In this document: piece by piece, positions 35,465 through 43,963 of the stretch
Numbering within the stretch: position 1 is the stretch's first letter
Layout: every line of letters starts with the position of its first letter
Origin: Massilibacillus massiliensis
GTDB lineage: Bacteria; Bacillota; Negativicutes; FLKF01
Length of the DNA stretch: 64,000 nt
Assembly: GCF_900086705.1 (NCBI RefSeq)
Contig: NZ_LT575483.1
Span: 497,166 to 561,165, forward strand
Direction of reading: 5' to 3'
Position numbers and translations under genes: made by a program
Notes under the pieces: model-generated
What the model saw: only the letters and a program-made list of their open reading frames with translations
Database searches by the model: none
Told to the model about the DNA's origin: nothing

Positions 35465-36592
35465 TTAAACCATTAATACCATATTATCACGATGAATCAC
35501 TTCATCATAGTACTTTTCGCCTAAAATACCCGAAAAATCTTTTGTACTTTTTCCAATAATTTTCTGCAATTGCTCTGTATCATAGTTTACAATACCGCGC
35601 GCAATCTCACGCCCCTGGCTAGATAAGACACGAACTGTACTTCCTTTGTCAAAATTCCCCTCAACAGAAAAAATTCCTGCCGCGAGTAAACTTGAGCCAT
35701 CTTGTAGCATCGCTGTTTCACAACCTTCATCAACAAAGATAACTCCAGCTATCCTCGTACCAAAAGCCAACCAGCTTTTTCTGACTTTCAAATGACATTC
35801 CTTCGCAGGAAATATCGTGCCAAATGTTTTACCATTTAAGATATCACGTACTATACCATCACGATCTCCTGCAGCAATCACCATTGTTACTCCAGCGTTC
35901 ACCGCTATTTTTGCCGCTTGAATTTTAGTAAACATACCACCTGTACCAAGTTTTGATCCCGCTCCACCCGCCAAAGATTCAATTTCCGGCGTAATTTCAT
36001 TGATTTCTAAAATTAATTCAGCTGCTGGATCGATCTGTGGATTGGCTGTATATACGCCCTCAATATCGGATAGAATCACCAGTAAATCCGCGTCAATCAG
36101 TGTCGCTACCGTCGCTGATAACGTATCGTTATCCCCAATCTTCAACTCATCGACTGCTATGGCATCATTTTCATTGATTACAGGAATAACACCCATCTTT
36201 AACAAAGTCAATAAAGCATTGCGTGAATTTATGTATTGCTTGTGCTTTACAGAATTCTCACGTGTCAATAATACTTGTGCAACCGTTTGCCCATACTCAC
36301 CAAATAACTTTTCATACATATGCATCAGTATGCCTTGCCCCACAGCAGCCATTGCCTGTTTTTCCGGAATTGTTTTTGGTTTTTCTTTTAACCCTAAACG
36401 ATCCACACCGGCACCGACAGCACCAGAAGTGACCAAAATGATCTCTTTGCCTTGATTCGCTAAATCCGATAATTCTCGAACTAATTTTTCGATGCGGAAA
36501 AAATCTAATTTTCCTGTATCATGTGTTAAGGTGCTTGTCCCTACTTTAACGACGATTCTTTGTGCATGTATCAAATTTTTTCTCGTATCCAT
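35465..36592 (-). CDS. proB: Glutamate 5-kinase
   Basis: ProB phosphorylates glutamate at the start of proline synthesis. The amino-acid-kinase domain shows VVKVGTSTLT, VTSGAVGAGVDRLGL, INENDAIAVDELKIGDNDTLSA and GTGGMFTKIQAAKIA; a C-terminal PUA domain follows (RKSWLAFG onwards). Two in-frame ATGs exist; the first overlaps the GGAGG site, so the second (36592, MDTRKN) is chosen. Next to proA. Confidence 0.97.
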   Translation of the reverse strand: MDTRKNLIHAQRIVVKVGTSTLTHDTGKLDFFRIEKLVRELSDLANQGKEIILVTSGAVGAGVDRLGLKEKPKTIPEKQAMAAVGQGILMHMYEKLFGEYGQTVAQVLLTRENSVKHKQYINSRNALLTLLKMGVIPVINENDAIAVDELKIGDNDTLSATVATLIDADLLVILSDIEGVYTANPQIDPAAELILEINEITPEIESLAGGAGSKLGTGGMFTKIQAAKIAVNAGVTMVIAAGDRDGIVRDILNGKTFGTIFPAKECHLKVRKSWLAFGTRIAGVIFVDEGCETAMLQDGSSLLAAGIFSVEGNFDKGSTVRVLSSQGREIARGIVNYDTEQLQKIIGKSTKDFSGILGEKYYDEVIHRDNMVLMV

Positions 36593-36663
36593 AGCAGCCT
36601 CCATATCATTTACATGACCAAAATTGCTCTACAGCGCTTCTGCCCATTGCTTAGTTTTACGCA

Positions 36664-36966
36664 TTATGGAAGTTCAATCTTGGGGTTATTTACATTCTTT
36701 TTATACAAAAGACCATTACGTCCAATGACTTGCACTAGATTGGTATCCGTTCTCTCAGCCAGCATTTCAATCACATTTTTAGGTTCTTCTAAACAATTTT
36801 GCAGAACCCGCACTTTGATCAACTCGCGCGCCTTAACTGCTTCAATTGCACTGATAACGACCGCCGGGACTAGCCCTGCTTTACCAATTTGCACAACTGG
36901 ATCCATCGTAGATCCCATTGCACGTAAAAATCTTTTTTGTTTCCCTGTTAATGTATCTCTTATCAA
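36664..36966 (-). CDS. yhbY: Ribosome assembly RNA-binding protein YhbY
   Basis: A 100-aa CRS1/YhbY-domain protein that binds pre-50S particles. The diagnostic sequence LTGKQKRFLRAMGSTMDPVVQIGKAG (split by position about 5-30) and ELIKVRVLQNC are present. It lies between obgE and proB; both obgE and YhbY act in 50S maturation. Confidence 0.94.
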   Translation of the reverse strand: MIRDTLTGKQKRFLRAMGSTMDPVVQIGKAGLVPAVVISAIEAVKARELIKVRVLQNCLEEPKNVIEMLAERTDTNLVQVIGRNGLLYKKNVNNPKIELP

Positions 36967-36977
36967 ATTTTTCTCCC

Positions 36978-38249
36978 CTATTCTTTATAGTCAAATTCCA
37001 TTTCACCAATATGAACCGTATCGCCCTCTTTAACCCCATGCGCCTTTAGCTTATCTTCAATTCCTTTTACCCGCCAAATGTATTGGAATCTTCTAAGAGC
37101 CTCATCATTTTCAAAATTCGTCATAGCAACTAATTTTTCAATGGATTTTCCTTTTACGACAAAGTCACCAGTTGCGTCACGCTCAATGGTTACATCATCC
37201 TCTGCTTTTGCTTCATATACTTTTACTTCTTCAATAACTTCTGGTTCTTCTACATAGGCATCAAGGACCTGCGATACACGCTCGATCATCGCCTGCAAAC
37301 CTTCATTTGTTGCTGCTGAAACGGGAAATATTTCAATACCTTCTTTTTCTGCAAAAGCCTTCAACTTCGTATAATTATCCTTTGATTCTGGAAGATCCAT
37401 CTTATTTGCAGCAATAATTTGCGGACGTTTCGCTAATCGCTCATTATATAGTTTTAATTCTTTATTGATTCTATGATAATCTTCAATTGGATCGCGCCCT
37501 TCCATTCCCGATACATCAATGACATGTAAAATGATTTTTGTGCGTTCTACGTGCCGCAAAAAGTCATGCCCCAATCCAACACCCTCATGTGCACCTTCAA
37601 TCAAACCTGGTATATCAGCCATAACAAAACTATGACCTTCACCTAAGCTTACTACGCCCAGTACCGGTGTTAGCGTAGTAAAATGATATGCTGCAATTTC
37701 AGGTTTCGCCGCAGACACCATAGAAATAATACTGGATTTTCCGACACTTGGATAACCCACCAGACCGACATCTGCCAGTAATTTCAATTCTAATAGTAAT
37801 GTTTTCGATTCTCCTGGCTCACCTAATTCTGCAAAAGTTGGCGCACGATTTACGCTATTAACAAATTTAGCATTACCACGGCCCCCACGACCGCCATAAG
37901 CTAAGACTGCTTCCTGCCCCAATTCGGTTAAATCCGCTAAGATTTCACCTGTTTCTTCATCTTTAATTACGGTTCCTGCTGGAACTTTAATGCATAAATT
38001 TTCTGCATCCTGCCCATAACAATTCTTTGTTCCGCCATTATCACCATTTCTACCAACAAATTTCCGTTTATAACGAAAGTCCAAAAGCGTATTTGTATTT
38101 TGATCAACTACAAATACGATATTTGCACCTCTGCCGCCGTTTCCACCGCTAGGACCGCCTTTAGGCACAAATTTTTCCCGTCTAAAACTCGACATTCCAT
38201 TGCCGCCATCTCCAGCTTTTATGATTACTCTAGCTCTATCTATAAACAT
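36978..38249 (-). CDS. obgE: GTPase ObgE
   Basis: Obg GTPase, involved in 50S assembly, stringent response and, in Bacillus, sporulation initiation. The glycine-rich Obg fold is N-terminal (GDGGNGMSSFRREKF, GGPSGGNGGRG), the G domain has GYPSVGKSS, DIPGLIEGAHEG and NKMDLPE, and the C-terminal OCT domain is present. In the usual P-loop Gxxx[N]xGKS the position before V is Ser here, a known variant. It follows the spo0B-like gene, as in Bacillus. Confidence 0.97.
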   Translation of the reverse strand: MFIDRARVIIKAGDGGNGMSSFRREKFVPKGGPSGGNGGRGANIVFVVDQNTNTLLDFRYKRKFVGRNGDNGGTKNCYGQDAENLCIKVPAGTVIKDEETGEILADLTELGQEAVLAYGGRGGRGNAKFVNSVNRAPTFAELGEPGESKTLLLELKLLADVGLVGYPSVGKSSIISMVSAAKPEIAAYHFTTLTPVLGVVSLGEGHSFVMADIPGLIEGAHEGVGLGHDFLRHVERTKIILHVIDVSGMEGRDPIEDYHRINKELKLYNERLAKRPQIIAANKMDLPESKDNYTKLKAFAEKEGIEIFPVSAATNEGLQAMIERVSQVLDAYVEEPEVIEEVKVYEAKAEDDVTIERDATGDFVVKGKSIEKLVAMTNFENDEALRRFQYIWRVKGIEDKLKAHGVKEGDTVHIGEMEFDYKE

Positions 38250-38318
38250 TGTCTACCCCTTTACAAATTCAAAATATTTTAATCATAATATATACCTTTT
38301 AAACGCAAAATACTCCTC

Positions 38319-38540
38319 TTAAAGATTTCTCGCATCATCATCTTGACAACTATATTTTGCAAATAAATCATTTTGATTTGTGTCTTCTGCTAAATCTTCT
38401 AAGTAAGCCAATGCTTTTTCAACTTTTCCTAGTTGCAAGTACGCATGTAAAACCTGGATATGATTAATAAAATCATGCCGTTGCCGCCTTAACATTTTAA
38501 TCACTTCTTCACGTACTATCTTCTCTGGCATGCTTTCCAT
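38319..38540 (-). CDS. Short Spo0B-like sensor/phosphotransferase fragment
   Basis: A 73-aa helical protein with RRQRHDFINHIQVLHAYLQLGK, matching the helical-hairpin phosphotransferase domain of Spo0B (the phosphorylated His is in RHDFxNH). Bacillus Spo0B is about 190 aa and has a C-terminal ATPase-like domain, which is absent here. Position between rpmA and obgE is exactly that of Bacillus spo0B, so homology is likely. The GTG at 38558 lacks a ribosome-binding site; ATG 38540 after AAGGTG is used. Whether it acts in a phosphorelay is unknown. Confidence 0.8.
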   Translation of the reverse strand: MESMPEKIVREEVIKMLRRQRHDFINHIQVLHAYLQLGKVEKALAYLEDLAEDTNQNDLFAKYSCQDDDARNL

Positions 38541-38580
38541 ATTCTCCTCACCTTCCACGAACTAAACATCTAATAGTAGA

Positions 38581-38609
38581 TTTTTCGCCTTAATATGGAA
38601 AAATCCTGT
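38581..38609 (-). promoter_or_regulatory. Sigma-H-like promoter of spo0B-like/obgE
   Basis: Minus strand ACAGGATTT, 11 bases, GGCGAAAAA. The -35 half is a full match; the -10 has GAAA for GAAT. It starts two bases after the long hairpin at 38611-38666. Confidence 0.5.
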
Positions 38610-38610
38610 T

Positions 38611-38666
38611 TTGTGATGTATAAAAAGCTGGTATTGTAATTCATACCAGCTTTTTATACATCACAA
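38611..38666 (-). terminator. 24-bp perfect hairpin between rpmA and spo0B-like gene
   Basis: Arms 38611-38634 and 38643-38666 are perfectly complementary around an 8-base loop. On the minus strand AACAGGATTTTT follows, of which the AGGATTT is the next promoter's -35. Confidence 0.65.
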
Positions 38667-38684
38667 GATATTAATAAAACAATA

Positions 38685-38708
38685 CCTGCGTCTACAAGTA
38701 GGCGCAGG
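38685..38708 (-). terminator. Terminator of rplU-prp-rpmA
   Basis: Minus strand CCTGCGCCTAC, short loop, GTAGACGCAGG, then TATTGTTTTATT. With the next hairpin it forms a tandem terminator. Confidence 0.75.
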
Positions 38709-38720
38709 CAGTCATTTTTA

Positions 38721-39011
38721 TTAGATAGCTTCTTCCACAGCATAAACACTAATTTGTCTGTCATAACGACCTTTACGTTCAAAAGCCACTTTACCAGCAA
38801 TTTTAGCATATAAAGTATCATCTTTACCGATGCCTACATTTTGCCCTGGATGGAAGTGAGTACCTCTTTGGCGAACTAAAATACTACCAGCAGTCACAAC
38901 AGTACCTGCTTGACGTTTTACACCAAGACGTTTCGCTTCACTATCACGTCCATTACGAGTGCTACCAACACCCTTTTTATGAGCGAACAGTTGTAATTCA
39001 AAATTAAACAT
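38721..39011 (-). CDS. rpmA: 50S ribosomal protein L27 with cleavable N-terminus
   Basis: L27 sits near the peptidyl-transferase centre. The protein begins [21 protein letters not shown]; the part before AHKKG matches the Firmicute N-terminal extension that the Prp protease removes (cleavage after the Phe of QLF). The GTR/HFHPG and ISVYAVEEA parts are typical. Two in-frame ATGs exist at 39017 and 39011; the second gives the normal family N-terminus and better ribosome-binding-site spacing. prp is directly upstream. Confidence 0.96.
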   Translation of the reverse strand: MFNFELQLFAHKKGVGSTRNGRDSEAKRLGVKRQAGTVVTAGSILVRQRGTHFHPGQNVGIGKDDTLYAKIAGKVAFERKGRYDRQISVYAVEEAI

Positions 39012-39018
39012 ACTCATT

Positions 39019-39339
39019 TCACCTCCTGTACTCTAAGATGTGAACCCTTTTAGGATTTATATTCTCAATCTCAATTAATCCAAGTATCATTGTCTCAAAA
39101 ATAGCACTTGTTAATTCATCTGGAGGCGTCTTTAAACTGACTTGCAACCTGCCATTTGCAATATCAAAATCTACTTCACGTTTTAGATGTTTTCCTAATC
39201 CTAATAAAGCAGTTTGCGATAATGCAGATACTGCAGCACAAACAATATCCTGTCCATGCGGTGCTGTATTGGCATGACCCGTTACGTAAAAGCCAGTAAC
39301 CATTCCAGTTAAATCACGAAAAATTTTTATTTTAATCAT
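39019..39339 (-). CDS. prp: Ribosomal-processing cysteine protease Prp
   Basis: Prp (YsxB) cleaves the N-terminal extension of L27. The active-site region [24 protein letters not shown] has the conserved His and Cys (about residues 22 and 34; quoted in two parts [12 protein letters not shown] and [12 protein letters not shown]). 106 aa is normal. It lies between rplU and rpmA, as in Bacillus and Staphylococcus, with its stop codon within the rpmA ribosome-binding site. Confidence 0.93.
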   Translation of the reverse strand: MIKIKIFRDLTGMVTGFYVTGHANTAPHGQDIVCAAVSALSQTALLGLGKHLKREVDFDIANGRLQVSLKTPPDELTSAIFETMILGLIEIENINPKRVHILEYRR

Positions 39340-39342
39340 AAA

Positions 39343-39654
39343 TTAAGCTTCAATTTTTTCGATTACTACTTTAGTAAATGGTTGACGATGTCCTTGACGT
39401 CTACGATAATTAGATTTTGCTTTATATTTAAAAACTAAAATCTTCTTACCTTTACCTTGTGCTTCAACTTTAGCTGTTACTTTAGCACCTGATACAACAG
39501 GTTTCCCAACAACTACTTCGCCGTCTTTAACAACAGTAAGAACTTGATCAAATTCTACCATCTCACCTTCTGCGGCTTCAAGCTTTTCAATTGTTACCAC
39601 ATCGCCTTCTGCAACACGGTATTGTTTACCACCAGTTTGAATAATTGCGTACAT
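39343..39654 (-). CDS. rplU: 50S ribosomal protein L21
   Basis: L21 of the large subunit: [18 protein letters not shown] at the N-terminus and [17 protein letters not shown] near the C-terminus are diagnostic. 103 aa. Two adjacent ATGs precede the gene; the second (39654) fits GGGAGGTG spacing and the family N-terminus. It is the first gene of the rplU-prp-rpmA operon and has an L21-type leader. Confidence 0.97.
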   Translation of the reverse strand: MYAIIQTGGKQYRVAEGDVVTIEKLEAAEGEMVEFDQVLTVVKDGEVVVGKPVVSGAKVTAKVEAQGKGKKILVFKYKAKSNYRRRQGHRQPFTKVVIEKIEA

Positions 39655-39664
39655 CATTACACCT

Positions 39665-39750
39665 CCCTATGTAAATACTCGCCGATTACGGTATAGACTA
39701 AGCTATTTTAAACCTCACCGTGCGGTTTGGGAAAGCAAATACATTGCTTA
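39665..39750 (-). promoter_or_regulatory. Candidate L21 leader RNA
   Basis: Between the promoter and rplU the minus strand holds AAACCGCACGGTGAGGTTT, forming a short AAACC/GGTTT hairpin, with further paired segments (GCAATGTATTTGC) before it. This resembles the ribosomal protein L21 leader found upstream of rplU in Firmicutes, by which L21 probably regulates its own operon. Identification is from memory of the motif, not from a search. Confidence 0.65.
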
Positions 39751-39759
39751 CATCGTAAA

Positions 39760-39788
39760 ATTTTATCACAAGAAAATATGCTTGTCAA
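39760..39788 (-). promoter_or_regulatory. Sigma-A promoter of rplU
   Basis: Minus strand TTGACA (39783-39788), 17-base spacer, TAAAAT (39760-39765). The -35 box overlaps the last codons of rng. Confidence 0.85.
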
Positions 39789-41221
39789 TCGTCAGGTGCC
39801 TGTAAAATGGAATAAACTTCAGGATGAAGCGATTCTACCCCTTCAAGAACAATTTTACAGGCGATTTCTTTTTCTAAATTAGCAATATGTCCAGATTTTT
39901 CAAAAGCAGCTTTAACCTGTGGATGAACCTGCACAATATACCCATTGGATAAATGTTTTTTTCTTGATAATCTTCTGAGATCACGGCTAATATGAATACT
40001 TACCGTTTCTGAAGATTGAATTCGCCCGCGTCCATTGCAATATGGACAGGTACTATACAAAATGCTCTCAAAATTTTGGCGTGATTTCTTTCTCGTCATT
40101 TCTACTAGGCCAAGTGCCGTAATGTCAACAACATTTGTTTTTGTTTTATCATATTTTACTTTGTCTTCTAGAACTTTCAGAATCGTTTGTCTTTGTTCTT
40201 CTGTTTCCATATCAATAAAATCAACAATAATAATCCCACCAAGATCGCGTAGTCGAATCTGTTTTGTAATTTCCTCCGCAGCTTCCATATTCGTACGAAA
40301 AACGGTATCGGCTAAATTCGTTTGACCGACGAATTTTCCCGTATTCACATCAATCACAGTCAAAGCTTCCGTTTTGTCGATTACAATAGAACCTCCTGAC
40401 TTAAGTTCCACTTCTCGCTGCTCAAGCTTTCTAAGTTCATCTTCGATGCGATAATGTCGAAATATTGATTCAGTTCCTTTATATAATTTAACACGTTTCA
40501 CTAAATTCGGTGAAAGTAAAGCACAAACCCGCGTATAGGCCTCATGTCGATCAATCACCAATTCATCAATATCACTATTTAAATAATCCCGTACAATCCT
40601 TATTAATAAATCAGCATCACGATATACCAAAGTTGGCGAAGAAGATACTTTATCTCTTGCAACAAGTGCATTCCAAAGATTAGAAAGATATTCCATATCT
40701 TTTTTCAAAACTTCTTCACACTGTCCCTCGGCAACGGTTCGCACAATCATTCCCATATCGGGCGGACAAATTTTCTCCGCGATCCCCTTTAATCGTTCAC
40801 GCTCGTCAGTATCCTCAATACGACGTGATACACCGATATAATCAACGGTCGGCATCAATACTACATAACGACCAGGCAGAGTCAAGTGCGTTGTCGCACG
40901 CGGCCCTTTTGTGCCAATTGCATCTTTTACAATTTGTATAAGCACATTTTGCCCCACATGAAAAACATTGCTGTGAGAAATAGAACTCACTGCATTTTTA
41001 GGCAAACCATCACCAATATATAAAAATGCATTTTTATCATAGCCAATATCAACAAACGCCGCTTGCATTCCCGGCAAAACATTTTGCACTTTTCCTTTAT
41101 ATATATTTCCAACAACATGTTCACTCTGCGTGCGCTCTACAGCAAACTCTAACAATGTATTGTTTTCTATAATTGCCATACGTGTTTCTTCCGGAACAAC
41201 GTTAACTATAATAGACTTCAC
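39785..41221 (-). CDS. rng: Ribonuclease G/E family
   Basis: An endoribonuclease acting in rRNA and mRNA processing. An S1 domain is inserted near the N-terminus (VGNIYKGKVQNVLPGMQAAFVDIG, by position 37-60). The catalytic domain shows VIDVNTGKFVG and GGIIIVDFIDM with the acidic metal ligands, and the zinc-link CPYCNGRGR joins subunits. 478 aa fits RNase G rather than the longer RNase E with a degradosome tail. It lies downstream of the two radical-SAM linked genes and upstream of rplU. Confidence 0.93.
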   Translation of the reverse strand: MKSIIVNVVPEETRMAIIENNTLLEFAVERTQSEHVVGNIYKGKVQNVLPGMQAAFVDIGYDKNAFLYIGDGLPKNAVSSISHSNVFHVGQNVLIQIVKDAIGTKGPRATTHLTLPGRYVVLMPTVDYIGVSRRIEDTDERERLKGIAEKICPPDMGMIVRTVAEGQCEEVLKKDMEYLSNLWNALVARDKVSSSPTLVYRDADLLIRIVRDYLNSDIDELVIDRHEAYTRVCALLSPNLVKRVKLYKGTESIFRHYRIEDELRKLEQREVELKSGGSIVIDKTEALTVIDVNTGKFVGQTNLADTVFRTNMEAAEEITKQIRLRDLGGIIIVDFIDMETEEQRQTILKVLEDKVKYDKTKTNVVDITALGLVEMTRKKSRQNFESILYSTCPYCNGRGRIQSSETVSIHISRDLRRLSRKKHLSNGYIVQVHPQVKAAFEKSGHIANLEKEIACKIVLEGVESLHPEVYSILQAPDD

Positions 41222-41242
41222 AATTTCATCTCTCCAAACTTA

Positions 41243-41926
41243 TCATGCAATCGGTGTCTTTCCAGCACAATATAATCCTGTGCGATGAACCAAGGCCTCA
41301 GTTTCACAAATCGGCATCGCAAATTGTTCCACCAATACTTTTAACACTTCACTCGGTTTTATACTGCCTGTTGGTGTTATTTTAATCGCAAGCTCCAGCA
41401 CGATATGATCGTTTAAACCAATGATTTGTATCGGCCTTTGCATATATTGCTTGATTTCAATTTCTTTTTTCCCTTTTTTAGGTGAATACCGCACATAGTT
41501 TACGACTTCTGCCTGATTATAATCCGCAACAGATTTCTCTATTAAATCAAACCCACTTTGTACTGGGATTTTAATTTGATACGTCGCTAAATCAGTTAAT
41601 GCCATAAGTGCTGGATTTTTTCCTTCCAAAGGTTTTGCGTGTAATAAATCAATACCATCTGGCAATGTCTGTCTAAGTTTTTCACAAAATGCATCTAAAT
41701 TTACTTCTTCTTTAAATTCTATATCCATATATTCAGTTGCGCTCGTTACGCCAACAGCCAATGCTGAAGCAAATGAAATTTTCATATGTGGGTTAAAACC
41801 TTCTGAAAATGCAACCGGAGTTTTTGTACGTCGAATTGCTCGTTCAATTGCGGAAGCATAGTCCAAATGAGAAATGTACCGGATTTCTTCTCCTTTAGTA
41901 ATTTCTGTGCGAATTTTTTTTATCAT
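41243..41926 (-). CDS. DUF2344 (TIGR03936) radical-SAM-linked protein
   Basis: A 227-aa protein starting KIRTEITKGEEIRYISHLDYASAIERAIRRT (positions 3-33), then FSEGFNPHMKISFASALAVGV, typical of the TIGR03936/DUF2344 family always encoded next to, or fused with, TIGR03960 radical-SAM proteins. Its function is unknown; a role in RNA modification or rRNA processing is suggested by frequent linkage to rng and rplU (inference). It starts within the ATGA overlap with the preceding gene, implying coupling. Confidence 0.88.
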   Translation of the reverse strand: MIKKIRTEITKGEEIRYISHLDYASAIERAIRRTKTPVAFSEGFNPHMKISFASALAVGVTSATEYMDIEFKEEVNLDAFCEKLRQTLPDGIDLLHAKPLEGKNPALMALTDLATYQIKIPVQSGFDLIEKSVADYNQAEVVNYVRYSPKKGKKEIEIKQYMQRPIQIIGLNDHIVLELAIKITPTGSIKPSEVLKVLVEQFAMPICETEALVHRTGLYCAGKTPIA

Positions 41927-43776
41927 GCTTCACAGCTCCAATCCACTACTTTCACATCAAGATTCGTACAAACGCCACAGGCACTGCATCGACCTCTGCG
42001 ACAATCTTCTGTGAATTTTTCATCTACGGCTTTTTTATATTCACGCAGCAAGAATTCTTTCTGCACTCCAGAACTAATATGATCCCATGGCAACACTTCA
42101 TTTTCGTTTCGTTCACGTTGATTATAAAAGGTAGGATCTATCCCACAAGTTTCAAACGCCTGCATCCACACATCATATTGAAAATGCTCTGACCATCCGT
42201 CAAATTTAGCCCCTTGTTTCCAAGCCTCTAATATAACTTGTCCAAGTCTTCGATCACCGCGGGCAATTACCCCCTCTAAAAAACTTGTTTTTGAATCATG
42301 GTATTTAAATTGAATCGAGCGATCCCGAATTGCCTCTTTCAGCAATTGTTGTTTACGCGCTAATTCTTCTTCTGTATTTTGCGCAAACCACTGAAACGCG
42401 GTATGCGGCTTAGGAACAAAAGAAGATACACTCACCGTAACACGAGCACCACGTTTTCCCTTTACTTCTCTATATAAATTCACCACTTTTTGCGCCAAAT
42501 TCGCTATGCCGATAATGTCTTCATCAGTCTCTGTGGGCAACCCAATCATAAAATATAATTTTACGCTTGTCCACCCTTGGCGAAATGCCGCAGTAACTGC
42601 TTGTTCTAAATTGGCTTCTGTAACACCCTTATTAATTACATCACGTAAACGCTGCGTCCCAGCCTCTGGCGCAAAAGTCAGACCACTTTTTCTCACTTGC
42701 TGTAATTTTTGTGCCAAATCAATAGAAAAGCTATCAATACGTAAAGACGGTAACGATACACTCACACCCTGCTCACTAAATTCATCCATGAGATGATTTA
42801 CCAATTCACCTAAACAAGAGTAATCTGCAGAGCTAAGAGACGTCAATGACATTTCATCATATCCTGTAACATCAACTAATGTCTTAGCAAGTTCTAATAG
42901 TTTTTCCGGACTGCGCTCTCTAACTGGGCGATATACCACACCAGCCTGACAAAAACGACAGCCGCGTGTACAACCGCGAAAAAGTTCTAGCATAATGCGG
43001 TCATGTACAATATCAATATATGGTACAACAGGATTTTCCACAAATTCAATGGCATCCATATCTTTAACTACTCGTTTTGTAATCTTTGCCCTTACTTCTT
43101 TACAAATGGGCTGCACCTGTGTAAGCATCGAATTTTCATCATATGTTACTTTATATAAAGAAGGTACATAAATACCCTCTAATTTAGCCACACGCTGCAA
43201 AAATCCCTTTCTACCGTCTAATTCCCCTTCTTGTTTCCAGGCAATCAAGCAATCTGCAACCTCTTGCATCACTTCTTCACCTTCACCGATTACAAAAAAA
43301 TCAAAAAACTCTGCAACAGGTTCTGCATTATATACACACGGCCCACCACCAACAATAAATGGATGCTCCGCTGTACGAGCTTCTGACAATAGTGGAATAT
43401 TAGCCAAATCTAACATATTCAGCACATTAGAATAAATCATCTCATATTGCAGAGAAAACCCAACGATATCAAAATGATGAATAGGCGTAAACGTTTCCAA
43501 AGAATATAATTCTATCTGATGCATGCGCATTTGCTTCTCCATATCAACCCAAGGAGCAAAAACACGTTCTGCTGCTATATCCGTACGATTGTTCAAAACC
43601 TGATATAAAATTTTCAGTCCTAGATTAGACATTCCAACTTCATACACATCAGGCAGCGCCAGCGCAATGGTACAATCTACTTTTGCATGGTCCTTTTTTA
43701 TCGCATTAAGTTCATTTCCAGTATATCGTGCTGGCTTCGTCACATTTTGAATTACAGCAGGTGCAAGTTTTATCAT
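41923..43776 (-). CDS. TIGR03960 family B12-binding-type radical SAM protein
   Basis: A large radical-SAM protein with an N-terminal B12-binding-like domain (DVYEVGMSNLGLKILYQVLN, IVGGGPCVYN) and a radical-SAM core with CTRGCRFCQAG (CxxxCxxC). A C-terminal cysteine group (CRRGRCSACGVC) is present. The substrate is unknown. The ATG at 43776 is used because the upstream TTG overlaps GGAGG, although the resulting spacing is long (about 14 bases); the start is uncertain. A sigma-H-like site lies about 90 bases upstream. Confidence 0.88.
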   Translation of the reverse strand: MIKLAPAVIQNVTKPARYTGNELNAIKKDHAKVDCTIALALPDVYEVGMSNLGLKILYQVLNNRTDIAAERVFAPWVDMEKQMRMHQIELYSLETFTPIHHFDIVGFSLQYEMIYSNVLNMLDLANIPLLSEARTAEHPFIVGGGPCVYNAEPVAEFFDFFVIGEGEEVMQEVADCLIAWKQEGELDGRKGFLQRVAKLEGIYVPSLYKVTYDENSMLTQVQPICKEVRAKITKRVVKDMDAIEFVENPVVPYIDIVHDRIMLELFRGCTRGCRFCQAGVVYRPVRERSPEKLLELAKTLVDVTGYDEMSLTSLSSADYSCLGELVNHLMDEFSEQGVSVSLPSLRIDSFSIDLAQKLQQVRKSGLTFAPEAGTQRLRDVINKGVTEANLEQAVTAAFRQGWTSVKLYFMIGLPTETDEDIIGIANLAQKVVNLYREVKGKRGARVTVSVSSFVPKPHTAFQWFAQNTEEELARKQQLLKEAIRDRSIQFKYHDSKTSFLEGVIARGDRRLGQVILEAWKQGAKFDGWSEHFQYDVWMQAFETCGIDPTFYNQRERNENEVLPWDHISSGVQKEFLLREYKKAVDEKFTEDCRRGRCSACGVCTNLDVKVVDWSCEA

Positions 43777-43865
43777 TATAAATTCATCATCCTCCAAAAT
43801 TTAATCTACATAACCTCTATATCATTCTATAAAATGCGTTATACACTTTACTTTATAACTTTATA

Positions 43866-43894
43866 AATTTCTGCAAAATAAAGCAAAATCCTGC
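43866..43894 (-). promoter_or_regulatory. Sigma-H-like promoter upstream of the radical-SAM pair
   Basis: Minus strand GCAGGATTT, 11 bases, GCAGAAATT. The -35 is a full match; the -10 has GAAA for GAAT. The remaining 180-bp gap after spoIVFB shows nothing else. Confidence 0.45.
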
Positions 43895-43963
43895 AATCAA
43901 ACACATGTGGTCTTTGTAAGCTGCCTATAAAGCATCCAAAACCGATTAAAAAATTACATGTAT

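Noticed and set aside
36000-36455. 151-aa antisense frame in proB
   Set aside because: It lies wholly opposite a well-conserved gene and has no start signals or recognisable domain.
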